From Alosa alosa (lineage: Eukaryota; Chordata; Actinopteri; Clupeiformes; Clupeidae), in contig NC_063189.1 of NCBI RefSeq assembly GCF_017589495.1, positions 46,301,906 through 46,365,905 of the forward strand: a stretch of 64,000 bases of DNA, written 5' to 3'. Below, in pieces: positions 27,861 to 39,007 of this stretch. The notes beneath the pieces are model-generated. The model saw nothing but the letters and a program-made list of their open reading frames with translations. It was not told the origin of the DNA and did not search any database. The first letter of the stretch is position 1. Each line of letters opens with the position of its first letter. The position numbers and the translations under genes were made by a program.

Positions 27861-28545
27861 TATGTGATCACATTAATTCATATTCTAAAGACATATTGTA
27901 TGAAATGAAGTGAAGATAAAAATGATCGGTTCCTGTTCTTTTCTCCCATGCGTCGCAAGATGTACCTTTCTGTGAATCCATCCATTTTCATACTGTAGAT
28001 ACACAGCAAATGCCGATTGTCAACGGAGATTGCGAGTACTAGATATTTTATACCTAGTGTGTGGTGGATATGTCCTGGTCGACCAGCTTTGTATCTCTCA
28101 GCAATTTTATGATGAGAGTTATTATATTGGCAGATCTTTGGAATTCTCACTGGAAGTCTGGTGTCTCAGGTGATCTGCCCTCAGTGGACAGTCACAGAAT
28201 AATTAGCTAAATGAAGGCAAATCCTCTGATACTAATCAGTCCTTCCTTTGATGCATACCTTGCTTTGCAATCATTTATTGCTAATAAAACTATCATGTTT
28301 ACATTGTTGTAATGGAAAGATAAATATTTGTGTAATGCTGGAAAAACTTTATCCTTAAGCTTTAAGCTTGTCTTAAGCTAAAAGCTGAACACTACATCTG
28401 AAGGTTGCCTGCTCATGACATAAAGAGAAAATTCCAGCAGAGTCCTCATGGTGTCCTCATTGCAAATGTGACTTTATAAACGTAAACTTATTTTGTTGTA
28501 AGTTACCATTTACCTCTGATACTACTGTGATTGTATTATGAGGTG

Positions 28546-28547
<2 letters not shown>

Positions 28548-28610
<63 letters not shown>

Positions 28611-28611
28611 T
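28548..28611. repeat. (GT)n microsatellite
   Basis: About 31 GT units with one interruption (GTCT). Confidence 0.95.
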
Positions 28612-28621
28612 ATGTGGTGAG

Positions 28622-28830
28622 GTCTGTTGTTTTGGACAACCATTACAGCTCATGATGGGCAAACATTGACTTTATCAGGATGAGAGATTTACAGACCTCC
28701 AGCTGTATCTCAGATGGCCTCTTTGTTTAATCAGCCTTGTCTGGCAGATAGAGAATTAGGCATGAATTAGATGACGCGGGGAAGCGCCACTCTTTGCCAT
28801 GTATGGAGTGTCTGCAAGAACAATTTATTC
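28622..28830. promoter_or_regulatory. Candidate conserved noncoding element in the znf521 desert
   Basis: Unique 200-bp block right after a GT microsatellite. It carries homeobox-like cores (ATGAATTAGATGA), a GATA core (GCAGATAGAG) and a SOX-like AACAATTTATT near its end, with no repeat character. The enhancer call is inferred from composition, lack of repeats and position in a desert next to a developmental zinc-finger gene. Confidence 0.3.
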
Positions 28831-29499
28831 AGAACTGTTTCAAAATATGAAGTCTCTGGGGAAATGCATTGAAGAAGATTTTCTTTTTGTGTGGTATTTT
28901 CCCCATCTTGGTCTAATTGATGCAATCATAGTAATAATATAATAATAAAAAAATGAATTGTTTACATAAACATGATTTTTGTATATTTTTGGATTCTAGT
29001 TTGTATGGTGTATAGCATTCAAGAGAAGTCACTGCAAATAAATTGTGCTTGTGCTCTGTGAAAACACCTAAGGATTGAATGTAAACCCATATTATTAGTA
29101 AGCTTTATAGCACTAAAATGCCCCGTAGTACTGATTCATGGTTTGCAGTGATTTCATGACTGTAGGCAAGAGCCACCAGATGGGGCTACCACCTCCAACA
29201 GTGACAGAAGGAAATTGAGCTACCGCCACGTCTACGGCAGAATTAGCCCATTAATGGAGAGAGGCGTGGTTGTGCGGCACGGTGAATGGAGAGCATTTAA
29301 TTGAGATGGATTGCACATAACCAGTTCTTTAAAGAATGGACCGAGATAGAAAAGCATTCCAGCAAATCTTACTGTTTTGTTTTAACATGACACTGGCATA
29401 CATACAAGCATACTGTATGCTGCTTATATATTATGATGCTTTGTCAAGGCCATGTGGTGTGTCTGTGTCTGATGTATTACTCTAAACAGAGTTGCACAG

Positions 29500-29660
29500 A
29501 GCAAGTGTGTGGTTTTCTCCACATGTGACCTCGAGATGGTCAGGCTAATCACCATAGTGCCGTTAGGATGGGGATGCTCCCCAATTACACAGCCTGATAG
29601 TATGAAGCAATGATGCTTTCATTAACTATGCAAGCACTTCTGGTTGAGGTTAATCTCATG
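29500..29660. promoter_or_regulatory. Candidate conserved noncoding element
   Basis: Unique, non-repetitive block with CAGGCTAATCACC, CCCCAATTACACAGCC and TTCATTAACTATGC, words typical of homeodomain-rich developmental enhancers. Conservation cannot be tested here. Confidence 0.28.
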
Positions 29661-31675
29661 TTGAAGGCAGAGGTGGACATCTGAGCAATTGCTCTCTTTG
29701 CATCTGCAAAATGACTCATGAACAAAGAACATTAGCAAAACACCAAAGTCAATCACCCTGATTCCTGGTCTTGTGGTTTAAAAGGATATGGGTGTGGATA
29801 AAATAAATGTTTTATTTGTTGTAATTAAATATATTCTTAAATTGGAATTACATAGTTGCAGATGGATGCTTTGTCCATTTTTTATGCTTATATCTATGTT
29901 CACTTTTTTATAAACTTTGCATCCTCTCTTATCCAATAAGTATTTTAATGTAAGGATCTTCCAACAGGAGGACCCAGATATGAAGTTAAACTCCTGCATG
30001 TGTAAAATCATGTACAGTCAGGCTTTTTATTTTTTTTTATTCACAGGCTGCTAACACTGTGCAAAGGAGCCTTTCTATTGAACAGATTAATTTGCATGTA
30101 ATCCCACTTTTTTATTTTTGTAAAAGTAGTCCACGCTCAGGTGTGACTATGTAAATATGCTAAAAATGCATGCCATCATTATATTGCATTTGTGCATTGG
30201 TGCACACTCTAAGAGTACTCTGTAACAGGAGGTAAGTTTTCAACATATGAGATGAATACCCACAGGAATTCTAATATGGACGTAATATGAAAAAGTATGT
30301 GAAATTGTACATACATTTTCCTTAGTTTTCTTACACTGAAACCCTTACCTTGATTGAGATAATTGATAGTCATCTAATCAACTGAAAATGCTTTCACTGC
30401 CACTTTGATTGCATTTAATTGTATACCTTACCTCCTAAGGTGGCTTGTTATTTTAGCTCCAGTGCAAAACACAAAAATATGATTTTCTTATAATATAATC
30501 TTGAGAATTAATCCAGCCTACTGTATGCATTGACATTTGACAAAGGACAAACAAAATCCCATATGACTGTCTATTTGCACAGAGCCTTCATTAACACATC
30601 CCACACTTGATTCATTTCACAATCAGAATAAACATCTTTCATTACACTATGAGATTTTGTCTTTTGCACCACAGTATGTCAACGTCTGCATCGAATTGAG
30701 GTTTGCTGGGGATGACTCGTGTGCCCCAGCCACACAACCGAGAGCTCGTAAAAGCAGACAGCAGCACCTCTGATGTGGTCCCTGGCCCAGATAGGCCACT
30801 GGAGGGGGAGTGCTGTTTCCCCATGCCTAACGGTGTGCAGCGCCCTGTGCAGTAGCCATGTAGATGCGCTGATAAATACACCGGGCCACTGCTCCCAGCC
30901 TCGCTCCATACCGTTTGCACACCACCGCCTCCACCAACCCCCGCCACCGCCTTCCCTTCACGCCCTGGCGCCTGCTTCCGTGTCTGTGCTGCATCGGTGG
31001 AGGGGAGATGGTGGGCGGGGGTCGAGGCCGGCACGGTGCGGGGTTTCGGGAGCGGTGGTGGGAGGCTTCTGGCCTTGGCCTTCCCCAAGAGAGGAGGCCC
31101 AGCCGTCAGCCGTCTAATCCAGTCCAGCCCCTCCGACCCCCACCCAAACAGCACGGTACCCCACACACACACACCATCACCGACACCACCATCTCCCAAA
31201 CAGCATGGCCTCACCCCACAGCCCCTTACCCGCTGGCACTGTAGGCAAATGCCCACAGAGATGCAGCAACAACAAGGCCTCAGCACCCTCACAAACACAC
31301 TCAGGGCTAGCAGCATGGAAGCAGACTGGATGAACCAGTTTGTGTAGTTTGTGTGAAGTTTTGATCAGATGAGATTCTAATTCTAAAAATAAAGAATATA
31401 TATATTTTTAAAAAGATACACATGGTCAGTGCGGAATACAACTCGCCTTGGCCCAGTTATAACAGGCAGTCGTATCCCAAGGCATAAAAAGAAAATTAGA
31501 TAAATAATTGCACTTCTTAATGTTAGAAGGCATGCGGTGCTTGTGGCACAGCTGAACCTGAACCCATACATGTTTTTCTACAAACATTTTTTCAATTGTC
31601 ATTTATAGTCGAGTCCCTTTAAACAGTGGCCTGTAATTTATTTATGGCAACTGATCCACTGAGTCCATTGTACAT

Positions 31676-32012
31676 ATTATTATGACCGCCGCTAGCAAAG
31701 CTAGCAAAGCAAAGCATGGATGGACTGTGATGAACTGCCCTACTTGTGATTGTTTAGATATTTTAAAGGTTTTATAACAATGCTACAAATTTTTTGTAAA
31801 AAGTGTTACAAATCTATTCACCTTTGCAGCACCAGTAGGCTACTTTGTGTGCGGCCCGCAAACACACATTCCAAACAAGCATACACAAAAGTTTCAAGAG
31901 TGGGGGATGGAGTAGAAGATGGAGACAAATTCATTTATATGATTTATTTTCACGAACGGATGTACAGGACTGAGCGGCGGTCATATTTTGTACCTCTATG
32001 CGGTACATCTAG
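31676..32012 (+). mobile_element. Non-autonomous Helentron-like element (HINE)
   Basis: Sub-terminal inverted repeats ATGACCGCCGCT (left) and AGCGGCGGTCAT (right) are a perfect 12-bp pair. The right end has the hairpin GTACCTCTATGCGGTAC followed by ATCTAG and then T, as expected for Helitron-superfamily 3' ends (hairpin then CTAG). About 290 bp of it is repeated at 49930-50225. No coding capacity. Assignment to the Helentron branch is inferred from the sub-terminal repeats. Confidence 0.6.
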
Positions 32013-32095
32013 TTATAAATGCATGTGATGAGTTAAATATGGTCAGGGTGCAACATATGAATATCGCACCCAGAAAACTTGTGTTGGCATGGATG

Positions 32096-32149
32096 TTCTA
32101 TGAGATTTACACATACATTTGTGAAAGAGGTGTAAATCTCCTCATAGAA
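32096..32149 (+). other. Hairpin-forming inverted repeat
   Basis: Arm TTCTATGAGATTTACAC (32096-32112) pairs with GTGTAAATCTCCTCATAGAA (32130-32149) except for a 3-nt bulge, with a 17-nt loop. The size is in the range of a microRNA precursor, but the stem is short and no known family is recognised. A transposon remnant is equally possible. Confidence 0.35.
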
Positions 32150-33248
32150 TCCTCAAACTAAACCAATTTTGTGAGTGCAATATTCAATTGACCACTCTTT
32201 CCACAAAATAACTTTAGAATTATTATGAAGTATTCATGGATGTTTGGGTTGGCATGTCGCAAAAATTATGACTCTTTGTTTTAAAAATGACAAAAGTGAA
32301 ACATCAGTTACAAAATGTCAACAATACCTTTTTCAAAGGACTCTGACACTAATTCTGCATCAAATTTAATTACGTCAGGTATTCTCTGACAAAGACTGAG
32401 AAAAGCGAAAATATGACAACTGCATGTGTTGTGATTATATTCACCCAATCCACAGTTTTTAGATAAGTTCCAATTGTTAAAACATACTTAACCTCCTCGC
32501 ACCATTATCCATGACTCACGTCGATGTGGCAATCCTTTAAAAGAAACACCACAGAGCACGCCCGCCTTTGGTGTTGGCTGTGTAACCATGGAAACGGGCT
32601 CAGCGTGGAGAGAACAGGGGGAACGTGTCTGATGTTGCCGTGTAGAGGGCAAATCAGACATGAATCACGGAGCAGGTTCTGCAATTACATCAAATCCAAC
32701 AAGTTGGAACCTTTGTGCCTGAGCCCTACCTTCACAAAGCAATGTGCTATGCCCCTGGCTTAGGTAGGTTGTCTGGGCCCTGTGGACTCCATAGGACATG
32801 GTTTGACAATTTAAAAGGTTGAGAGTTTATTTCAGGGGCTTAATTAGGCTGTTTATGTTGACAGCAGGCACCGTTAATATGTGTATGACTGGCTGTATAG
32901 CATGTGATATTGGACCACTTGATATTGATGTGATGTAACAAGTCCTTTGCAAAAACAATCTGTTCAATAAGCAGCATAAGTGTGGGGAAAAAATGAAAGT
33001 AGTAAGAGATGATTTCACTAGCTGATAGTGCACCAAGATTAAATTGCGATGCAGTCTCATATCTGCTGCAGACACAAAGAGAAGAAGAGGCCAAACAGCC
33101 ATTAATACATGTTATTCAAATGTCTTATTCCAGGGGCAATTTTTCAATATACCTCTATATATAATCTCTATCAGCTCCCAGGTAGTATGATATACAGTGC
33201 ACTCAAGGTGAAAATGCATGGCCAGAAGTTGTAACCAGCCGATCTGGA

Positions 33249-33260
33249 TATGTGTGTGTA

Positions 33261-33301
<41 letters not shown>

Positions 33302-33302
33302 A

Positions 33303-33347
<45 letters not shown>

Positions 33348-33410
33348 ATGCGTGTGTGTGTGCATGCGTGTGTGTGTGTGCATGTGCGCGCGTGCGTGTG
33401 TGTGTGTGTT
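33249..33410. repeat. Compound (GT)n microsatellite
   Basis: GT repeats interrupted by GCATGC and GCGCGC; directly abuts the left end of the large hAT-like element, which inserted into it. The cysteine-valine frames across it are artefacts. Confidence 0.95.
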
Positions 33411-33704
33411 CAGTGCCGGCGCTCGTGCACTGTGCGTAGGGCACCAAGTGCCTAGGGGGGCACCAAAAAATCTTGGTCGTGAAAAATCATCACAATAGGC
33501 TACTAGTATAAATAACAAATAAAATATGTCTAAAGCATGTTAATATGCAAAAGCAATACAAATGTAATAGGCCTAGACTAAATTAGTCGAGAAAAAGGTG
33601 AATCTCCTGTGCGGCCCTCTCTCCAGTCTCGCTCTGGTGCCCCCAGTGGTCTGTTCGATTACGCCTCAGTCTTTAGGCCGACAGCTTTGACATGGCCTCA
33701 AGAG

Positions 33705-36700
33705 CTTGCTTACAACGTGTGACCCTGATGGACACTACATATGCCAAACAGTAAAATGTGACAAACTATTTCTCATAATTATCAATATGGCTACAATACA
33801 AAGATAGAAAATGACCTTATGATGAACCTTATTCTTTCTTTAGAAGACATATTGGTAAACTGGTTAGGCAAATTCCCAAATGCCACCTTAGTTTTAGGAG
33901 GGGACTACAATATGATTCTGAATAGTAACTTGGATAAATGGCCTCCTGGTTATTCACATAGAACTAACTCCAATCTTAAAGCGTTTATGGACAGATTTAG
34001 TTTAATGGATATTTGGAGAGTGAAATATCCTGATGATAGATAATTTACATGGAGTAATAAATCAGGTTCAAGTCAGTCAAGAATAGACTTCTGGTTAATT
34101 TCTAAGAGCTTCAACAAAGATTTGATTGACGTAGAGGTATTCCCTACTCCTCTCACTGACCACAAAGCTATAAATATTAAGATAAATATCTCCATATCTA
34201 GAAGGAACACTGCACATGCCCTCTACTGGAAACTTAATAGCTCTTTACTAGAACTTGAGGAGGTAAAGGATAAAGTAACAAGCTTGATCACTAAAAGCTA
34301 AAAACGAAAAACAATATGGAATAAATTGGGAGCTTTTAAAATTTGAAATAGGTATCTTCTTAAGAAAACGAATTATACACTCATAAAGCTAAAGGTGCAT
34401 TTGTTCGGTCTAGAGCAAAATGGCTTGAGGAAGGAGAACAAAATTCACATTACTTTTTTAATTTGGAAAAACGTCATTCTAACTACAACAGGATTAATAA
34501 ATTGAACATTGATGGGGTTATTACAGAGGACCATCGTGAAAGTCGTGACGTGAAGTCATTGGCCTAAAAAACAATAAAGCGCCAGGTACTGATGGTCTAA
34601 CTTCAGAGTTATATAAATCCTTTATCAGTGAACTTACCCCTTTTCTATATTAAGTTTTCTCTGAAAGTATAATGAAAGGATGTCTTCCTACCACCATGAC
34701 TCAAGGGTTGATCACATTAATTCCCAAACCCAACAAGGATGTGTTGCTCATTGAAAACTGGCGCCCGATCTGCCTTCTTAATAATGACTACAAGGTGTTT
34801 GCTCTCCTCTTAGCTAAAAGACTTAAGATGGTCCTCCAATCTATTATCGCAGAGATTCAGTCTGGGTTTATGACCAAAAGACACATTACAAACAACATCA
34901 GACTAGTCCTGGACATATTAGATTACCCTGAGCTAATGGAGGATAAAGGGTTCATCTTATTTTTAGATTTCTATAAAGCATTTGACACAGTCGAACACCA
35001 ATTTATTTTACAATCTTTGACAAAATTTGGATTTGGTAATTATTTTTCTTCTGCTATTGAAACTCTCTACAAAAATGGGAACAGCTCTGTGAAACTCATG
35101 GGTGGTACTTCTCCTAGATTTGATCTGTCCAGAGGCATTCGACAGGGATGCCCCACCTCCCCATACCTTTTCCTTTTAGTGGCACAGCTTTTAACAGACC
35201 ACATTAAATCCAATAATGTGAAAGGTATCTCTATTGTGGGTAGAATTATCCATAACTCAGCTGGCAGATGACACAACGCTTTTTTAAAAAAATGATCAGC
35301 AAATCCCTGTTGCGATAGAAGCGATTGATGTGTTCTCCAAGGCCTCAGGTCTTTACTTAAATGTAAACAAATGCGAACTAATGGCTATTAAGGAGTGTTC
35401 TGTTAATTCCCTGTATAACATCCCTGTAAAAGATGAAATCAGATATTTAGGAATATTACTCATTAAAGATCAGCAAAGAAGAATGTCATCAAATTTTAAT
35501 CCCATCTTAGAAAAAGCTAAAAAAAAGTTTAACCAGTGGCTCTTAAGAGATTTGTCAATAAGAGATAGAATTATAATTACTAAGGCAGAGGGTATATCTA
35601 GACTGACTTATGCAGCACTTGCTCTGCACCTTGACAAGTTACTTGCAGAAATTGATAAAATGCTCCTCAACTTTGTCTGGAAAAACAGATCCCATCACTT
35701 AAAGAAAACAGTACTAATGAACTCATATGATAATGGTGGTCTTAATTTTCTTGATTTTACTACTCTAAATAGCTCTTTTAAAGGTGCCATGTGTAATGCC
35801 CGCCAAAAAATCAATTCATACTCCACATTCCATAAAAGATGGGGCAGTATACCTCCAGAAAGTGAGTTGGTCTACCCTAGAGTAACAACCGAGACACGTG
35901 TATTGCAGTTTGGCTGGCGGTTATGTTGCCCGCATACCACCTCCCATGGCCGAAACTGGTATTATGACACCTCTCGGGCTGTGGCTAGTAATTTAGCATG
36001 CTAATTTAGGTTGATCTCTCTGCAGCACTATACCATGTCATTTTTTTAATGACATCATCGCCCTTATTTCTTCTCATTCTTTTGATGCGTGTAGCTCATT
36101 TTTTGGATATTTTTACCTCAATTCCAGTCAAAATGTCTTCCTTTCATTGTCAGGCCTTCCTCTCGTGGTGCCTCATCTACAAACACAATTTCTCTCCTCA
36201 CAAATATTACATTTGAACAATAAGGATATCCTTTTCGAGCGTAAATCTCTCTTCTTAGAACAGTGGTTCAACAACAATATTATTTGGGTAGATCAGCTAT
36301 TTAATAGGGATGGCCTACTTTTCACTTATGATGAATTCCTTTCTGAATACAATATCCCTGTAACACCAGGTGACTTTGCTAGAGTTTTTGGAGCCATTTC
36401 ATCTGGTGTGTGTATGCTATTTAGGTCCCAACCAAGAATTAGTTATGAACAAATGTTCTTACTCTCTCCAACTCACACTGAAGTGGGCAGAGCATGTTTG
36501 TCAAATGAATTCGGTGTCAGCAGACTAATGAGAGCTCTACTCATGAGGTATGTGGCTGCTGCTCCTTCTGCAGTGTCGTGTTGGAATCAGCTTGTGGATG
36601 GGGTTAGATGGAGGAGGGTTTGGGTTCTTCCTAACAAATACTGTATTACTAATAAGGTTAAGGAAGTCTCATTTAAACTCATTCATAGAATTTACCCAGC

Positions 36701-37233
36701 TAAGTCTTATATTGTAAAGAGTCCGGAAAGTTCTGTACCTTTATTTTGGCACTGCCCTTTCACTCGCAAATTCTGGCAGGATTTTTGTATTTTTATTTCA
36801 GAAAATATTGGTGAAAATGTTGTGCTGTTTTGGAAATGTATATTGTTTGGCTTGTCAGAAGTTGATTCCAAAGAAAATGCACACACATAGGCCTACATAA
36901 TTAATCTATTTATTCTCTTAGCTAAATTTCACATTCATAAATAAAAAGCCCTCTTTTATGGCTTATAAGAATGAGCTTAAACAGTACATTAATCAACTTC
37001 AATTCTGTCATAACCCTAAAGCAATACGAACTGTTACAGTAGTAGCCTGTACATTTTGTTTTGGTTAAGCTTTGTGATTTATAACCTTCCCTAGCGTCTG
37101 AATTGCATACATGTTTTTTTTTGTCTTTATCTATGTAATGTTGATTTTTTCATGGTACCATCGTGATTTTTAACTTGTACTATGTTTGTTGATGTATCAA
37201 TGCTTATTCATAATAAAAAAAAAAAAAAAAAAA
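33705..37233 (+). mobile_element. 5'-truncated L1-type LINE, inactive
   Basis: The element is bounded by a 16-bp target duplication, GACATGGCCTCAAGAG, at 33689-33704 and 37234-37249, and ends in a poly(A) run at 37215-37233. It starts inside the apurinic endonuclease domain: DPDGHYICQ, then LVLGGDYN, RIDFWLIS and LTDHKAI. Reverse transcriptase motifs follow: NNKAPGTDGL, LIPKPNKD, FLDFYKAFDT, GIRQGCPTSPYLF and the catalytic-type LADD at 35261-35272. A C-terminal segment with FWHCPFTRKFW lies near 36740-36790. The reading frame is broken by many stops and shifts, so it is a dead copy. Target-primed integration explains the 5' truncation and A-tail. Confidence 0.93.
33795..36890 (+). pseudogene. 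Broken LINE ORF2 (endonuclease and reverse transcriptase)
   Basis: Decayed coding region of the LINE above. Open pieces are 33819-34043 (endonuclease, carboxy half), 34672-35271 (reverse transcriptase palm), 35330-36004 (thumb and linker) and 36147-36890 (C-terminal part). They are separated by frameshifts and in-frame stops, for example after the endonuclease GDYN segment at 34041 and just before LADD. All pieces lie on the plus strand and in the expected order. It cannot make an active protein as it stands. Confidence 0.88.
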
Positions 37234-37249
37234 GACATGGCCTCAAGAG

Positions 37250-37310
37250 TCGGGGGGGAAAAAAAGGAAAAAGAAGAGACTGCCGGATGATACTCGCGCG
37301 GCGCTTGCAG
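37250..37310 (+). pseudogene. Possible first-exon remnant of hAT-element gene
   Basis: Right after the LINE, the host element resumes with a lysine/arginine-rich frame, GGKKRKKKRLPDD..., and ends at TTGCAG|GTAAG, a good splice donor. Basic N-termini of this kind are common in fish hAT transposases of the ZMYM1-like type. The LINE separates it from upstream sequence containing ATGGCCTCAAGA. Function is inferred from context only. Confidence 0.3.
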
Positions 37311-38100
37311 GTAAGACGTAAGACGAAGATGTTTTAAATAAAAAAAAAAAATGTTAGTTTTGTAGCCCTTGCATGTCTGCATGTCTATGCTTTAAACTTT
37401 GTAACGTAAGCTCCTACCAGCCATGTTCATGTTCAAGTGTTACGTTGATTGATGCTGGCTAGCTAGTTATTTTACGTTGTGGATATGGATATGGATTATG
37501 GGTTATTGAATGCAATTCAACTCTCGGCTGTTTTCTGTTAACGTTAGCAATCGGTGAATAAGACTAGCAATCCTTCCTCAGGTTGCTAGCTAGCAATGGT
37601 AGCCTATTTCTGATTATGCTTAAACTGGGCTTGCTATTTCTTTTAGCCATCAGATATAGTCAGATAACGTTAGCCTATTAGCCTAGTTTGCTTTGCATTT
37701 CAGGGTGCCTTTTCGGCGTTTGTTATCAATTATGATCAAACGATCTGATTGTGTAGTGAAAAAGTAACGCTACAAGTGACACTTTCATAATGTAGGCCTA
37801 GATGAGTGGGAAACGGCTCTTCTTAAGGTGAACTTTGGAAAAACCCTGTAACTGAACGTGATGTGATTTTGCCAAATTAGACAGCTTTAGATAAGTTTAG
37901 TTGTTGTTCTATGTGGTTATTTTCAAGAGGTTCACAGGGCTCTCAAGTTTTGAGGACAGGCAAGAGTGACATTAAAAAGGGTGGCTGGTCAGACGGGTTG
38001 CCAGAATGGGGGTGTTTCATTAATAATACTACAACTTTGTGTTGCTGTTATTAATATGCCTTCAGATGTTCCAGTGTAACAGAGGTTGTTTTGTCCGCCG

Positions 38101-38180
38101 CTCACGGCCCTCGAGCCCGCCATCTCAACACACACCGGCATGGGAGTCGAGCGCTCTAACCACTGAGCTACAAAGCCCAA
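38101..38180 (-). repeat. tRNA-like SINE head
   Basis: On the minus strand this reads TTTGTAGCTCAGTGGTTAGA then GCGC, a good RNA polymerase III A box, and GGGCTCGAGGGCC, a degenerate B box, at about the right spacing. A proper acceptor stem and T-loop are not present, so it is more likely a tRNA-derived SINE than a working tRNA. A second, opposite A-box-like word (ACTCAGCGGTTAGAGC) follows at 38188-38205. Confidence 0.4.
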
Positions 38181-39007
38181 GCTTCCAACTCAGCGGTTAG
38201 AGCCGTTCTTAAGGTTAGGGGTGTGAGGATTTACACACACAACTAGCATCACCAGCTAGCATACACCAGCCCCAAGTCGGTTACCAGTTGATCCAATATT
38301 AGTTGTGCAGAAATATAGCCCATCTCATACACACGCCAATTGAATTGAAATAGAAATGGTAAAGATTTATTTTTTGTAATTATTCCATATTTAGTGTAGT
38401 TATATCAGAACCTGAAGTAGCCTAGAAATCCAAATGCAAGCATGAAACTTCAGATTATTACCTTTCATTTGAGGCCAAGATTATGCTTATAAGGGGTTCA
38501 TATGCAGTAAGCATTTGATTGCCAGTATGCATTTTGGATAATCCAAAGTCCTATGGGGAGTTTTTTGGGCATTTTACCAAATGCATGATCTTGGCAAATA
38601 ATGGTCTAAAGTACTCATGATCTATTTTTGCACACAGCATGACAAGACCTAATGCTAGGACTCAAGTCATATCAAGTCAAGACCTAGAGGGCTGAAATGT
38701 GGTCAGTTCAAAGATGCTTGTTATCCAGTAGAAAAAGAAAATAATAGCCTATAAATATCTAGACTTTGTAACGTGTCAGTAGGCTACATCACACAGTTAT
38801 TCTAATCGTTTTCTAACAGTGTCTCAGCTTTCCAAAAGAGAGCAGGCATTTGATTATTGGCTACAGTATGTAGGAGCAATGCCCTCCTAAGTCAAAATGG
38901 GGCAAAAGTATAATTTATAATTGCTCAGATTTGCAAAAGAAAAGATTTGACACATAGCACTGACAATTCAATAATGGGCCTTTTCACCACCTCTGAGCAC
39001 TAACCTG

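Larger units (their letters stand above)
18996..33248. other. Gene desert, first part (ss18 to nested transposon stack)
   Basis: No coding gene recognised. GC-rich blocks occur at about 19360-20240, 21000-21230, 22340-22970, 24310-24670, 25170-25390, 26010-26240 and 30690-31260; their long open frames overlap one another in several frames and look like composition effects. Transposon copies lie at 23718-23935, 27476-27860 and 31676-32012. The segments 28622-28830 and 29500-29660 are the most enhancer-like. The remainder is AT-rich unique sequence with scattered microsatellites. Confidence 0.5.

Noticed and set aside
30642..31316. 224-codon minus-strand open frame, the longest in the desert outside the LINE
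   Set aside because: Open frames run across the same GC-rich block on both strands, there is no recognised domain, and low-complexity Gly/Val/Cys and Pro stretches suggest composition rather than coding.
33218..33518. Cys-Val and Thr-His repeat open frames on both strands
   Set aside because: Produced by the GT/CA microsatellite.
34672..36890. Frames of about 200-250 codons as possible host genes
   Set aside because: They are pieces of a LINE endonuclease/reverse transcriptase between target duplications.
38101..38180. A functional tRNA gene on the minus strand
   Set aside because: A-box and B-box words are present but a complete acceptor stem and T-arm are not; a SINE head is more likely.
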